Of a DNA stretch of 64,000 nucleotides, positions 45,458-54,354 are shown in pieces; the first letter of the stretch is position 1; the number at the start of each line of letters is the position of its first letter. Made by a program: the position numbers and the translations under genes. The DNA is from Yaniella halotolerans DSM 15476 (GTDB lineage Bacteria > Actinomycetota > Actinomycetes > Actinomycetales > Micrococcaceae), in assembly GCF_000420805.1 (NCBI RefSeq), contig NZ_ATVQ01000001.1:1-64000 (forward strand), given 5' to 3'. Under the pieces are notes generated by a model. It was not told the DNA's origin, ran no database searches, and saw only the letters and a program-made list of their open reading frames with translations.

Positions 45458-46057
45458 TTACTTATCGGTCTGAGACTCTTCTTTCGGCGCAGTTGCGGCT
45501 TTGAAGACGTAGTCTAGTCCGGTCACGAGTGTTACAGCTAGCGCTGCAATCACGATGGCCCAGCCGAACCATAGCCACCATTCACCTATAAACGTGGCCA
45601 GTGGCAAAAGTAGCGCCAGAATCGCAGCTGTCTGCAGCACAGTCTTAATTTTGCCCCCGCGGCTGGCCGGTAACACACGGGTTTGAAGCATCATTAGACG
45701 CATGACTGTGATGCCCCATTCCCGAAGCAAAATCACAATGGTGATCCACCACCAGATCTCGCCTAGGAGCGACATCGTGATCCATGCAGCACCGGTCAAA
45801 AACTTGTCTGCAATTGGATCTGCAATTTTGCCAAAATTTGTTACTAGTCCCTTAGCGCGGGCTATGTCACCATCAAGTTTGTCGGTGTACATAGCTACTG
45901 CAAATATGGCAACAGCAATCCACCGAGCCTGCATTGACTCTTCGCCAAAGGTACCTGATTCCCATAAGGCCCAAATAAAAAATGGGACCAGAAATATGCG
46001 AATACTGGTGAGCACATTGGGTAGATTCAATGCACTTACCTGCCCGTTAGCTGCCAT
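45458..46057 (-). CDS. pgsA: CDP-diacylglycerol--glycerol-3-phosphate 3-phosphatidyltransferase
   Basis: Integral membrane enzyme of phosphatidylglycerol synthesis. The CDP-alcohol phosphotransferase motif D-x2-DG-x2-AR-x8-G-x3-D-x3-D is complete (TDKLDGDIAR ... GKIADPIAD, about residues 58-83). About four to five hydrophobic helices are seen in 199 residues. The start ATG 46057 follows GAGGACGC and lies 22 bases inside ftsK, so translation is coupled. Confidence 0.92.
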   Translation of the reverse strand: MAANGQVSALNLPNVLTSIRIFLVPFFIWALWESGTFGEESMQARWIAVAIFAVAMYTDKLDGDIARAKGLVTNFGKIADPIADKFLTGAAWITMSLLGEIWWWITIVILLREWGITVMRLMMLQTRVLPASRGGKIKTVLQTAAILALLLPLATFIGEWWLWFGWAIVIAALAVTLVTGLDYVFKAATAPKEESQTDK

Positions 46058-48948
46058 GCGTCCTCGGATTCACTGTCATCTGTTGGGTCATAATAATCTG
46101 GGATATCGGTCTCTACGGGGCTATCGAACGCCTGTGATCCAGTATCGTCTGTATGGTCGGCCATCGGCTTGGTGTCTTCACCTTTTATATTGCCAATAAC
46201 TTCTGCTAGCTCTTCTGGCTTCACCAAGACATCACGTGCCTTGGAACCCTCTGATGGTCCAACAACACCGCGGGACTCCATGAGGTCCATAAGTCGACCG
46301 GCACGGGCAAATCCGACGCGTAGTTTACGTTGCAGCATTGAAGTTGAACCGAATTGTGAGGTGACAACAAGTTCCACAGCTTGCAACAAGTCTTCAAGGT
46401 CATCTCCGATGTCTTCATCGATCACCTTGGCCTGTTTCTCAGGTAAGACGTCCTCGCGGTATTGAACCTGCATCTGGGACTTCACATGATCAACTACATC
46501 ACGGATTTCAGATTCGTTGACCCAAGCGCCTTGGACACGCATTGGTTTGGACATACCCATGGGTAGGAATAAGGCATCACCTTGTCCTAACAGTTTTTCC
46601 GCACCGGGTTGGTCCAGTACCACTCTGGAGTCGGTGACTGAAGAAGTGGAGAAAGCCATCCGTGAAGGAACGTTTGCTTTAATCAAACCAGTCACGACGT
46701 CAACGGAAGGCCGCTGGGTAGCCAGGACCAGGTGGATTCCTGCCGCACGGGCCAACTGTGTGATACGCACGACGGCGTCTTCCACATCTCGCGGAGCGAC
46801 CATCATGAGGTCTGCGAGCTCATCAATAATAACGAGCAGGTACGGGTACGGCTTCAGTTTGCGTTTCGAATCCGGTGGAAGAACAACTTTGCCAGCACGC
46901 ACGGCGTTGTTGAAATCATCGATGTGTTTAAACCCGAAGTGGGCAAGATCATCGTATCGGGTGTCCATTTCATCAACCACCCACTGCAGCACTTCAGATG
47001 CTTTCTTGGGGTCCGTGATGATCGGTGTGACCAAGTGCGGAACGCCTTGGTAAGCGGTAAGTTCAACGCGCTTTGGATCCACTAAGACCATGCGAACATC
47101 ATCCGGGGTGGCACGCATCAGGATCGACGTGATCAAGGAGTTCACGAACGCCGATTTACCAGCACCGGTGGCACCTGCAACCAAGAGGTGCGGCATTTTG
47201 GCCAGGTTGGCCATGACGTAACCGCCTTCAACGTCTTTACCAACGCCCATGACCATGGAATGCTCGGTCTTACGTGCTGCGTTGGAACGGAGCACGTCGC
47301 CGAGGGCAACGATTTCTTTATCGGTGTTGGGAATTTCTACACCGATGGCTGACTTGCCTGGAATTGGTGAGAGAACTCGAACGTCGGTAGAAGCAACCGC
47401 ATAGGCAATGTTGCGTTCAAGGTTCGTAACCTTCTCCACCTTGGTCCCGGGAGCTACTTCAACTTCATAGCGTGTGACCGTTGGTCCACGCGAGAAACCG
47501 GTCACTTCGGCTTCGACTTTGAATTGTTTGAACACGGTGTCGAGCGCGGCAACGACACGGTCATTGACCTCAGACCTGTCTTTAGCCGGCGGCCCTTGCG
47601 GAAGCATCTCCATACTGGGCAACGTATAGGTAACGTCACCGTCGAGTTCCAGCTGTTCAGAACGGGCGGGGATAGTCGGCAAGTCTGCGACAGGTTTGGC
47701 AACTTCAGCAGCTGCGACTGCGGGTTTTTCCTCCCCTAATCCTGCTTCATCACGTGCTTGCTGTAGGGCAATTTCATCCGCCGTTGGACGGCGTACACCC
47801 GGCCGGACAGCAGGTTCTTGCGCTTCTTCGGCGCCGTCGTGTTCCCCACCTACAGCCTCTGTAGTTGAGTCAGCAGATTCTTCATCTTCAAAGAGCGACC
47901 CAAAGTCCATGACTTGGGTTTGTTTATTAGCTTGAGGACGAGATACCGGTGCCGGTTCCGCCTCAACATCACCAAGGATTTCGACGGCTGGGACAGCTTC
48001 TTCATCGTCAATAATCGCGGAAGCAAAGGCTTCGTCACCGGCTAGAGAATGGCCCTCATCGTCGGTTTTCGCCGAAGATTTTGCGCCGAATAGTCGTGCG
48101 AAGAAGCCAGGCTGTTTGGTCTTGGCTTCGGGCTGACGCTCGCGCTGGTAGAGATACGACTGATCGTGACCGGTGTTTGGGTGCTCTGTTTCAGTTCCAT
48201 CGGCGTCACGACCAGCAGTACTGTCTGCGGCATCTTGGCCCGTCAACCATTGGTAGGAACCCACAATGCGGGCAGGGATTCTGCCGACTGGTGTCGCGGT
48301 AATCACGAGCACCGAGAAGAAGGCAACGACAACGCTGAGTACCCACACTGGTACAGGTGTCACCAGTGTGGCTAGTGGATCCACGACGAGGTACCCGACG
48401 ACTCCCCCGGAGGTGAGTTTTTCTTCGAGCGTTGCTCCCATAGAGGGGTTGTCAAAAATCAACTGGCTGATACTCGAGCCTGAGATTGTGGCGAAAAGTA
48501 AACCAAAAAAGATTCGCCCGTTGGCACTATGTTCCTGGGGAAAGCGGAAAAATCGTACGGCGATGACCAGTAAAACCATCGGCAATAGAATGGAAAACCA
48601 GCCGAAAGTACCCGCCACGACATGATAGATGAAGGATCCCACGGCTGGGTCGCTGGCCGGTGCCCACCAGAACGTCCAAGCGATAATCAACGCGAGAATC
48701 AGTACGAAGAATCCAGTGCCATCACGGCGATTCTCCACCGGGATGGCAACGTCTGGTCCCATTTTCCGCACTGCGGCGCCGAACGGTGTGGCAAGGGCAG
48801 ACCAAAGTCGCGTGACCGCCCGGACCACCCACGGTTGGGTCGTCTCGGTTACGTTATAAGGGGTCTCTTCCGTCGTCTCAGTCGTCTTTTTCGATTTCGA
48901 ATTAGACTTCTTATTCGACGAACGGGCTGGGGAAGTTCGTGTCGCCAT
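46036..48948 (-). CDS. ftsK: DNA translocase FtsK
   Basis: Septum-anchored DNA pump for chromosome segregation, 970 residues. The N-terminus is a basic, Ser/Lys-rich stretch (1-30), followed by four membrane segments (about 75-215). A long acidic low-complexity linker covers about 225-450. The motor domain has Walker A GATGAGKS (about residue 592), Walker B LLVIIDELADLMM and the ATQRPS motif. The C-terminal winged-helix gamma domain (about 865-935) recognises polar DNA motifs. Start ATG 48948 (MATRTSPARSS) was chosen over an upstream in-frame codon. Confidence 0.95.
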   Translation of the reverse strand: MATRTSPARSSNKKSNSKSKKTTETTEETPYNVTETTQPWVVRAVTRLWSALATPFGAAVRKMGPDVAIPVENRRDGTGFFVLILALIIAWTFWWAPASDPAVGSFIYHVVAGTFGWFSILLPMVLLVIAVRFFRFPQEHSANGRIFFGLLFATISGSSISQLIFDNPSMGATLEEKLTSGGVVGYLVVDPLATLVTPVPVWVLSVVVAFFSVLVITATPVGRIPARIVGSYQWLTGQDAADSTAGRDADGTETEHPNTGHDQSYLYQRERQPEAKTKQPGFFARLFGAKSSAKTDDEGHSLAGDEAFASAIIDDEEAVPAVEILGDVEAEPAPVSRPQANKQTQVMDFGSLFEDEESADSTTEAVGGEHDGAEEAQEPAVRPGVRRPTADEIALQQARDEAGLGEEKPAVAAAEVAKPVADLPTIPARSEQLELDGDVTYTLPSMEMLPQGPPAKDRSEVNDRVVAALDTVFKQFKVEAEVTGFSRGPTVTRYEVEVAPGTKVEKVTNLERNIAYAVASTDVRVLSPIPGKSAIGVEIPNTDKEIVALGDVLRSNAARKTEHSMVMGVGKDVEGGYVMANLAKMPHLLVAGATGAGKSAFVNSLITSILMRATPDDVRMVLVDPKRVELTAYQGVPHLVTPIITDPKKASEVLQWVVDEMDTRYDDLAHFGFKHIDDFNNAVRAGKVVLPPDSKRKLKPYPYLLVIIDELADLMMVAPRDVEDAVVRITQLARAAGIHLVLATQRPSVDVVTGLIKANVPSRMAFSTSSVTDSRVVLDQPGAEKLLGQGDALFLPMGMSKPMRVQGAWVNESEIRDVVDHVKSQMQVQYREDVLPEKQAKVIDEDIGDDLEDLLQAVELVVTSQFGSTSMLQRKLRVGFARAGRLMDLMESRGVVGPSEGSKARDVLVKPEELAEVIGNIKGEDTKPMADHTDDTGSQAFDSPVETDIPDYYDPTDDSESEDAWQLTGR

Positions 48949-49010
48949 ACCGTCTAGGCTACCGCTTTTGAGCAATTAAGGTCGCATCGAGGCGAAATTT
49001 AGACAAAAAT

Positions 49011-50699
49011 TTACGCTTCAATGACGATTGGAACGATCATGGACCGGCGTCGTAGTTTACGTGCAACCCATGAGCCCAGAGTGCGACGCATCATTTGTTG
49101 GAGCTGGTGTGTGGAGTGTTCCTTCTCCGATGCGGCTGCATCTTCCAGTGCCTTAACAAGCTTGGGCTTGATCGCGTCAAACACACCATTGTCCTCCGCA
49201 ACCCCGCGGAAGTGTATCTCTGGGCCGGAGATAACAGTGCGCGTGTCACGATCGATAACCGCAATAACAGAGATGAAGCCTTCTTCACCCAGCACCTGAC
49301 GGTCTTTGAGATCGTCTTCGGTCACAGCACCGATAGAACGTCCATCGACATACACATACTCGGAAGCAATCTCCCCCACTTGTCGGGCAACACCGTCGGC
49401 AAGATCAATGACGCCACCGTCACCCGTCACAATCACGTGTTCTCTGTCCACGCCTGTTGCTTCTGCGATTCTGGCATTTGCCATCAGGTGACGGTACTCA
49501 CCGTGAATCGGCATGACGTTCTTTGGCTTGACGATGTTGTAGCAGTACAGCAACTCACCTTCCGAAGCGTGTCCTGATACGTGTACGTGGGCGTTGCCTT
49601 TGTGAATGACGTTGGCGCCCAGCTTCATTAGCCCGTTGATGATACGGGTGATAGCGTTCTCGTTCCCTGGAATCATTGAGGAAGCCAGAATGACGAGGTC
49701 GTCTTCTTGAATAGTGATTTGACGGTGCTCGTCGTTGGCCATGCGTGAAAGAGCGGCCATAGGCTCACCTTGCGAACCCGTCGACATCAGCACGACTTCG
49801 TGATCTTCATAGTCGTTCACATGCTTAAGTTCGATCACGGTGTTTGCAGGAATATCTAAGTAGCCCAGTTTGGATGCAATGCCCATGTTATTGACCATCG
49901 ACCGGCCAACGAAGGCGACCTTGCGTCCGTGTTTGACCGCGGCATTGAGTACTTGTTGCACTCTGTGAATATGCGAAGCGAAGGACGCGACAATGACACG
50001 GCGTTGTGCTTGACCAATATACTGGTCAATGACGGGTCCGATGTCTTTCTCCGTCGGGGTGAATCCGGGTACTTCAGCATTGGTGGAGTCTGTCATGAAC
50101 AGATCCACACCTTCTTCGCCGAGTCTCGCAAAGGCTCGAAGGTCTGTAATGCGACCATCGAGCGGCAGCTGATCCATTTTAAAGTCACCGGTGTGCAGGA
50201 TCGTGCCCGCCTCAGTGCGGATAGCAATCGCTAGGGAGTCAGGGATGGAGTGGTTCACCGCCACGAACTCTAAATCAAACGGGCCGAGCTGCTCGCGCCC
50301 ACCATCATGTGCCTCTAGCGTCAGTGGCTTGATCCGATGCTGCTGGAGTTTAGATTCCACGAGTGCAAGCGTCAGTTGCGAACCGATAAGCGGAATATCC
50401 GGATTCAAACGCAACAGATACGGAACTGCACCAATGTGGTCCTCATGTCCGTGTGTCAGCACAATCGCCACGATGTCGTGCAACCGGTGTTTGATGTAGT
50501 CAAAATCAGGCAGGATCACATCGATGCCGGGTTGAACTTCTTCGGGGAACAAGACGCCAGCATCGACAACAAGGAGCTTCCCGTTGATCTCGAAGACCGT
50601 CATGTTGCGACCAATATCGCCAAGTCCTCCCAGCGGCACGATACGACAGGTACCGTTTTGCAGTTTTGGTGGATGGGCTAGTTCTTGGTTTTCGGTCAT
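49011..50699 (-). CDS. rnj: Ribonuclease J
   Basis: Metallo-beta-lactamase/beta-CASP ribonuclease with endo- and 5'-3' exonuclease activity in RNA processing. The zinc motif HGHEDH is at 83-88, beta-CASP region near 350-450 (SGHASEGELL, PIHGEYRHL), and the C-terminal domain follows. The length of 562 residues is normal for actinobacterial RNase J. It lies between dapA and ftsK in the usual order. Confidence 0.95.
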   Translation of the reverse strand: MTENQELAHPPKLQNGTCRIVPLGGLGDIGRNMTVFEINGKLLVVDAGVLFPEEVQPGIDVILPDFDYIKHRLHDIVAIVLTHGHEDHIGAVPYLLRLNPDIPLIGSQLTLALVESKLQQHRIKPLTLEAHDGGREQLGPFDLEFVAVNHSIPDSLAIAIRTEAGTILHTGDFKMDQLPLDGRITDLRAFARLGEEGVDLFMTDSTNAEVPGFTPTEKDIGPVIDQYIGQAQRRVIVASFASHIHRVQQVLNAAVKHGRKVAFVGRSMVNNMGIASKLGYLDIPANTVIELKHVNDYEDHEVVLMSTGSQGEPMAALSRMANDEHRQITIQEDDLVILASSMIPGNENAITRIINGLMKLGANVIHKGNAHVHVSGHASEGELLYCYNIVKPKNVMPIHGEYRHLMANARIAEATGVDREHVIVTGDGGVIDLADGVARQVGEIASEYVYVDGRSIGAVTEDDLKDRQVLGEEGFISVIAVIDRDTRTVISGPEIHFRGVAEDNGVFDAIKPKLVKALEDAAASEKEHSTHQLQQMMRRTLGSWVARKLRRRSMIVPIVIEA

Positions 50700-50762
50700 G
50701 GTCGCGATTTTCCTCCGTAAAATTTCGTGAAGTGTGGGTTGTGGGGGTCTGCTTCGCAGATG

Positions 50763-51653
50763 TCAGATTGCCATACCGGCCTCGGCTAGGTCTGCCTTGA
50801 TGATGGCCTCTTCTTCAGCAGTTGCCGCTATAAGTGGTAGGCGTACCCGTGCAGAAGGGATAATGCCCTGCCACTGCAACACGGTTTTCGCAGCGACGGC
50901 CCCCTGAATATGCGTCATGACAGCGCGCTGGATCGGATCAAGCTCAAAGTGTTTCTGACGTGCGGTCGCGAAATCACCGGCGTTCGCTGCATCAACTAAC
51001 TCACGGTAGGTGCGAGGTGCGGCATGACCTGACACAGACACCACGCCGACTGCACCGGCCGCCATCAACGGTAATGTCAACCCATCGTCACCTGAATAGA
51101 CTGCTAAATCCGTGTTGGCTAACACCAATGTGGTGGACTGGTAGTCGGATTTGGCGTCTTTGAGCGCGACGATATTTGGATGTTCTGACAAGGCAATGAT
51201 TGTCTCGGGTTCGATAGGCATAACTGAGCGACCCGGAATGTCATACATCATGACTGGAAGGTCGGTTGCAGACGCAATGTATTCGAAATGTGCCTTGATG
51301 CCAGCCTGATTCGGTTTGTTGTAATACGGCGTGACAAGTAATAACCCATCAACGCCAGCGGCTTCGGCGCGTTTCGACAGGCCCGCGGAATGCATCGTGT
51401 CGTTCATTCCAGTACCGGCGAGCACTTTTGCACGCCCGCCCACGGCCTCAACGACGGCTTCAAAAACTTTGATATTCTCGTCATCGGTTAGTGTTGATGT
51501 TTCGCCTGTTGTACCAGTTACAACAAGGCCGTCGGCACCGTTATCCACCAGATAATTGGCAAGCGACTGGGCTGCATCAAGATCCAACGCACCGTCATCC
51601 GTAAACGGGGTGACCATAGCTGGAACCATGGTGCCAAGAATTGGTTCTGTCAT
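50763..51653 (-). CDS. dapA: 4-hydroxy-tetrahydrodipicolinate synthase
   Basis: First committed step of the diaminopimelate/lysine pathway, condensing pyruvate with aspartate semialdehyde. A TIM barrel of 296 residues: TGTTGE substrate loop (about residue 46), the tyrosine in LVTPYYNKPNQAG (about 137) and the Schiff-base lysine in VALKDAKSD (about 166) are all present. It is followed by rnj. dapB is 1.8 kb away on the same strand beyond a plus-strand gene. Confidence 0.96.
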   Translation of the reverse strand: MTEPILGTMVPAMVTPFTDDGALDLDAAQSLANYLVDNGADGLVVTGTTGETSTLTDDENIKVFEAVVEAVGGRAKVLAGTGMNDTMHSAGLSKRAEAAGVDGLLLVTPYYNKPNQAGIKAHFEYIASATDLPVMMYDIPGRSVMPIEPETIIALSEHPNIVALKDAKSDYQSTTLVLANTDLAVYSGDDGLTLPLMAAGAVGVVSVSGHAAPRTYRELVDAANAGDFATARQKHFELDPIQRAVMTHIQGAVAAKTVLQWQGIIPSARVRLPLIAATAEEEAIIKADLAEAGMAI

Positions 51654-51786
51654 CTTATCTCACCGCTGCTTGTTTGTAGGTTGTCTGAGCTTCTTGATCT
51701 CAGCTTACCTGTGACAATAGATGAAAACACCATAGGTCACACAAATGCAATTGTGTTGATCAACATTCGTCAGAAAGTTGCACTGC

Positions 51787-53013
51787 ATGCGTCCACTTAA
51801 TGTCCCAGGTCGAATCACTGGCCTAGATACAGCCCGTGCTGTTGCGATATTGGGTATGATCGCCACCCATATCTTTCCACTGCTGCGATCTGAGCCAGAC
51901 GGGACATTATCGCCAACGTGGGTAGGTGTCTCGCTGACAGGTGTTTCTTCCGCCTTGTTCGTGGTGCTTGCCGGTGTAGGGCTCACACTGTTGACGAGGA
52001 ACTCCACCGATGTGTTTACCTCGCGGATGCAACTGTCATTACGGGCAATCATCCTGATCTTGATCGGCCTAGTGTTGGGTTATGCCGGCTCGAATGTAGC
52101 CATCATTTTGGTGCACTACGGGGTTTTGTTCTTCCTGGCTATGTGGTGCATTCAGCTGTCGACACGGGCTCTGACCGCCTTGGCAGTTTCCTGGGTTGTC
52201 TTAGCACCAATATTGCACGGGGTGCTGACTCGGTTCATGCATCTTCAAACTGGCGGGTCCACCACCTATGTTGATACCTGGCGGTTATGGACGTCTCCAG
52301 CCCTGTTGGACGTGGCACAGCAACCTGGACTTTTGCTCTGGGACATCTTTTTCACGGGCTATTACCCGGTGGTCTCATTCTTCGGGTACGTGCTGCTCGG
52401 GATGGCAATCGGTCGCACCAATATGCACAAGTGGGCAATTGGAGTACGGCTATTAGGTATAGGCGTATTCAGCTATCTTGTGTGTCGCGGCCTCGCCATA
52501 TGGTTGCTCACCGATACTGACTTCGCGAATCGCATCGCGCATACCACCGGGGTCCCTGTGGAGCAGCTACCGGCTATGAGCGCTACCGGTGCCGGCATTA
52601 ATACTGATTTAGCTATGGGAGCGCCCCATTGGTATGGTCTGGCCGTCCCCCACTCTGGTGCTCCCCTGGATATCTATTCGACAGCTGGCGCTGCGATGGC
52701 AGTTATCGGATTTTTTTTGCTCGTGACTCGCTTGGGATTAGTGCGCAAGCTCCTCTTCCCGCTGACTGCCACCGGCATGATTGCATTAACTGCTTATGTC
52801 GTCCATGTAATCGTGACCGGTCTATGGCCAACCGATTGGAGCCAAACCCTACACGTTGGCGATCCACTATTCGCCGATGCATGGATCATGCTGATCGTGC
52901 ACTGGGTCATGGTAGTAGCGATAGGAATCGTCGTGTATTTCGCTGGAGTGCGCGGCCCACTTGAGTCTTTACTCCGGAAGGTCTCTAATGTCGGATCTTC
53001 AGCAAAACGTTAG
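51787..53013 (+). CDS. Integral membrane acyltransferase-like protein (DUF1624/DUF418 type)
   Basis: Polytopic membrane protein of about 408 residues with around ten hydrophobic segments. The start RITGLDTARAVAILGMIATHIFPLL is typical of the heparan-alpha-glucosaminide N-acetyltransferase-like (DUF1624) and DUF418 families, where a conserved Asp and His mark the first helix. The substrate is unknown; related proteins may acylate sugars or envelope components. I chose ATG 51787; TTG 51778 is possible. It stands alone on the plus strand between dapA and dapB and converges on a TPR gene with a four-base overlap of the stops. Confidence 0.82.
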   Translation: MRPLNVPGRITGLDTARAVAILGMIATHIFPLLRSEPDGTLSPTWVGVSLTGVSSALFVVLAGVGLTLLTRNSTDVFTSRMQLSLRAIILILIGLVLGYAGSNVAIILVHYGVLFFLAMWCIQLSTRALTALAVSWVVLAPILHGVLTRFMHLQTGGSTTYVDTWRLWTSPALLDVAQQPGLLLWDIFFTGYYPVVSFFGYVLLGMAIGRTNMHKWAIGVRLLGIGVFSYLVCRGLAIWLLTDTDFANRIAHTTGVPVEQLPAMSATGAGINTDLAMGAPHWYGLAVPHSGAPLDIYSTAGAAMAVIGFFLLVTRLGLVRKLLFPLTATGMIALTAYVVHVIVTGLWPTDWSQTLHVGDPLFADAWIMLIVHWVMVVAIGIVVYFAGVRGPLESLLRKVSNVGSSAKR

Positions 53014-53447
53014 GCGCCGTGATACATGCTGATAGCGTCGCGTAGGGCTGCCCGAGCACGTTTTCGGTCCCCGGCGGCATCGTAGGCAAGACCGAGGCGA
53101 TACCAGCTACGCCAGTTCTTCGGATCAGCTTCAGTTTCGCGTCGGTAATTTTCAAATTCTTGGTCGGCTGCCTCGCGGTCAATGCGCCCACGTACACGTG
53201 GCAGATTATCTTCAGGGAGTTTGCCCTCCCGCTCGAGAATACTGGCCAATTTCTCGGTATTCGCACCAAACCGGATTTCGCGGATCAGCGCCCAAATACC
53301 AGCGATCACGATCGCGACAACCGCAAAACCCAACACTTTAGCTATCCAATTATCGGCAATGATAAATGCCAGGGCGGACCACAGCGCTAAGAATGCAAAA
53401 AGTAATGTCAGCGCGGTCAGCAGCGCCACAGCTATTTTGTTTTTCAT
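53010..53447 (-). CDS. Membrane-anchored TPR-like protein
   Basis: Protein of 145 residues. Two hydrophobic segments at the N-terminus (about 5-28 and 36-55) are followed by a soluble charged part with a tetratricopeptide-like repeat (about 105-140: NWRSWYRLGLAYDAAGDRKRARAALRDAI). It lies five bases after dapB and is probably co-transcribed with it. Function unknown; a scaffold for a membrane complex is the simplest guess. Confidence 0.82.
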   Translation of the reverse strand: MKNKIAVALLTALTLLFAFLALWSALAFIIADNWIAKVLGFAVVAIVIAGIWALIREIRFGANTEKLASILEREGKLPEDNLPRVRGRIDREAADQEFENYRRETEADPKNWRSWYRLGLAYDAAGDRKRARAALRDAISMYHGA

Positions 53448-53452
53448 AGTGG

Positions 53453-54229
53453 TTAATCCAGGTCAAGGTAAGCGTCCAGGCCGTAGGACAGACCCGGTCG
53501 AGAAGCAACAGTTCGCAAGCCAAGCAGAACACCCGGCATGTAGGAGGACCGGTCAAAAGCGTCGTGCCGTAGCACTAGTTGCTGGCCGGGGGTGCCCATG
53601 AGCACTTCCTGGTGCGCTTCTAGACCTGCTAGCCGTACCGCATGCACGTTAATTCCTGCAACAGTGGCACCACGGGCATGATCGGGGTCGTGTTCTGTCG
53701 CATCTGGTGAAGGTGCGACCCCTGCCTGTTCACGGGCATCAGCAATCATTTCGGCAGTACGAACAGCCGTGCCTGACGGTGCGTCGATCTTGTTGGGGTG
53801 ATGCATCTCGATGACTTCGACCGAATCAAAATAGGGCGCTGCTTGAGCTGCGAACCGAGTCGCTAGAACAGACCCAATTGAGAAATTTGGTGCGATCAGT
53901 ACACCAAGATTGGGATGTTCTGCCAGCTGCTTGGCCAATGTCGTTCGCTTATCTTCGGTCCAGCCGGACGTTCCGATCACGGTATGTAGGCCGTTGTTGA
54001 TCGCGTATTCCACGACCTGAGAGGAAACGTTCGGGACGGTCAAGTCGAGCACGTGGGTTGCGCCAGCTGCACAGATATCGTCCAGTGGATGCTTCGAGGA
54101 GAGTTTCGCAACGAGTTCCATGTCGTCAGCTGCGTTTACGGCATCAATGGCATACTGCCCCATTTTTCCGGTTGCGCCTACCAACGCTACTTTGACGGGG
54201 TCTTGTGCAGAATCTTTTTCAGTGGACAT
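53453..54229 (-). CDS. dapB: 4-hydroxy-tetrahydrodipicolinate reductase
   Basis: Second step of the DAP/lysine pathway. Rossmann motif VGATGKMGQ (about 18-26), GTSGW (about 88) and the catalytic motif HHPNKIDAPSGTA (about 143-155, His and Lys present) are all intact. It has 258 residues. The start is ATG 54229, seven bases after a TAAGCT box, suggesting a leaderless message; six extra codons upstream are possible but lack support. Confidence 0.95.
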   Translation of the reverse strand: MSTEKDSAQDPVKVALVGATGKMGQYAIDAVNAADDMELVAKLSSKHPLDDICAAGATHVLDLTVPNVSSQVVEYAINNGLHTVIGTSGWTEDKRTTLAKQLAEHPNLGVLIAPNFSIGSVLATRFAAQAAPYFDSVEVIEMHHPNKIDAPSGTAVRTAEMIADAREQAGVAPSPDATEHDPDHARGATVAGINVHAVRLAGLEAHQEVLMGTPGQQLVLRHDAFDRSSYMPGVLLGLRTVASRPGLSYGLDAYLDLD

Positions 54230-54236
54230 ATCGCCT

Positions 54237-54242
54237 AGCTTA
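54237..54242 (-). promoter_or_regulatory. Predicted -10 box of dapB (leaderless)
   Basis: TAAGCT on the minus strand, seven bases before ATG 54229. No ribosome-binding site lies between. Confidence 0.48.
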
Positions 54243-54298
54243 GTCAATGTTGTGCGTGCTGCGCCTAGCGCAGCAGCTGTGGGCTATGTTTTGAACGG

Positions 54299-54339
54299 CA
54301 AAACGCCGGACCAAATGCTATGTTCGGCCCGGCGTTTTG
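54299..54339 (-). terminator. Intrinsic terminator of pnp
   Basis: Stem CAAAACGCCGG (54299-54309) and CCGGCGTTTTG (54329-54339), with T-rich sequence on the minus-strand side. It lies between pnp and the dapB promoter and allows independent dapB control. Confidence 0.82.
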
Positions 54340-54354
54340 TGCTGTCAGAAGGCT

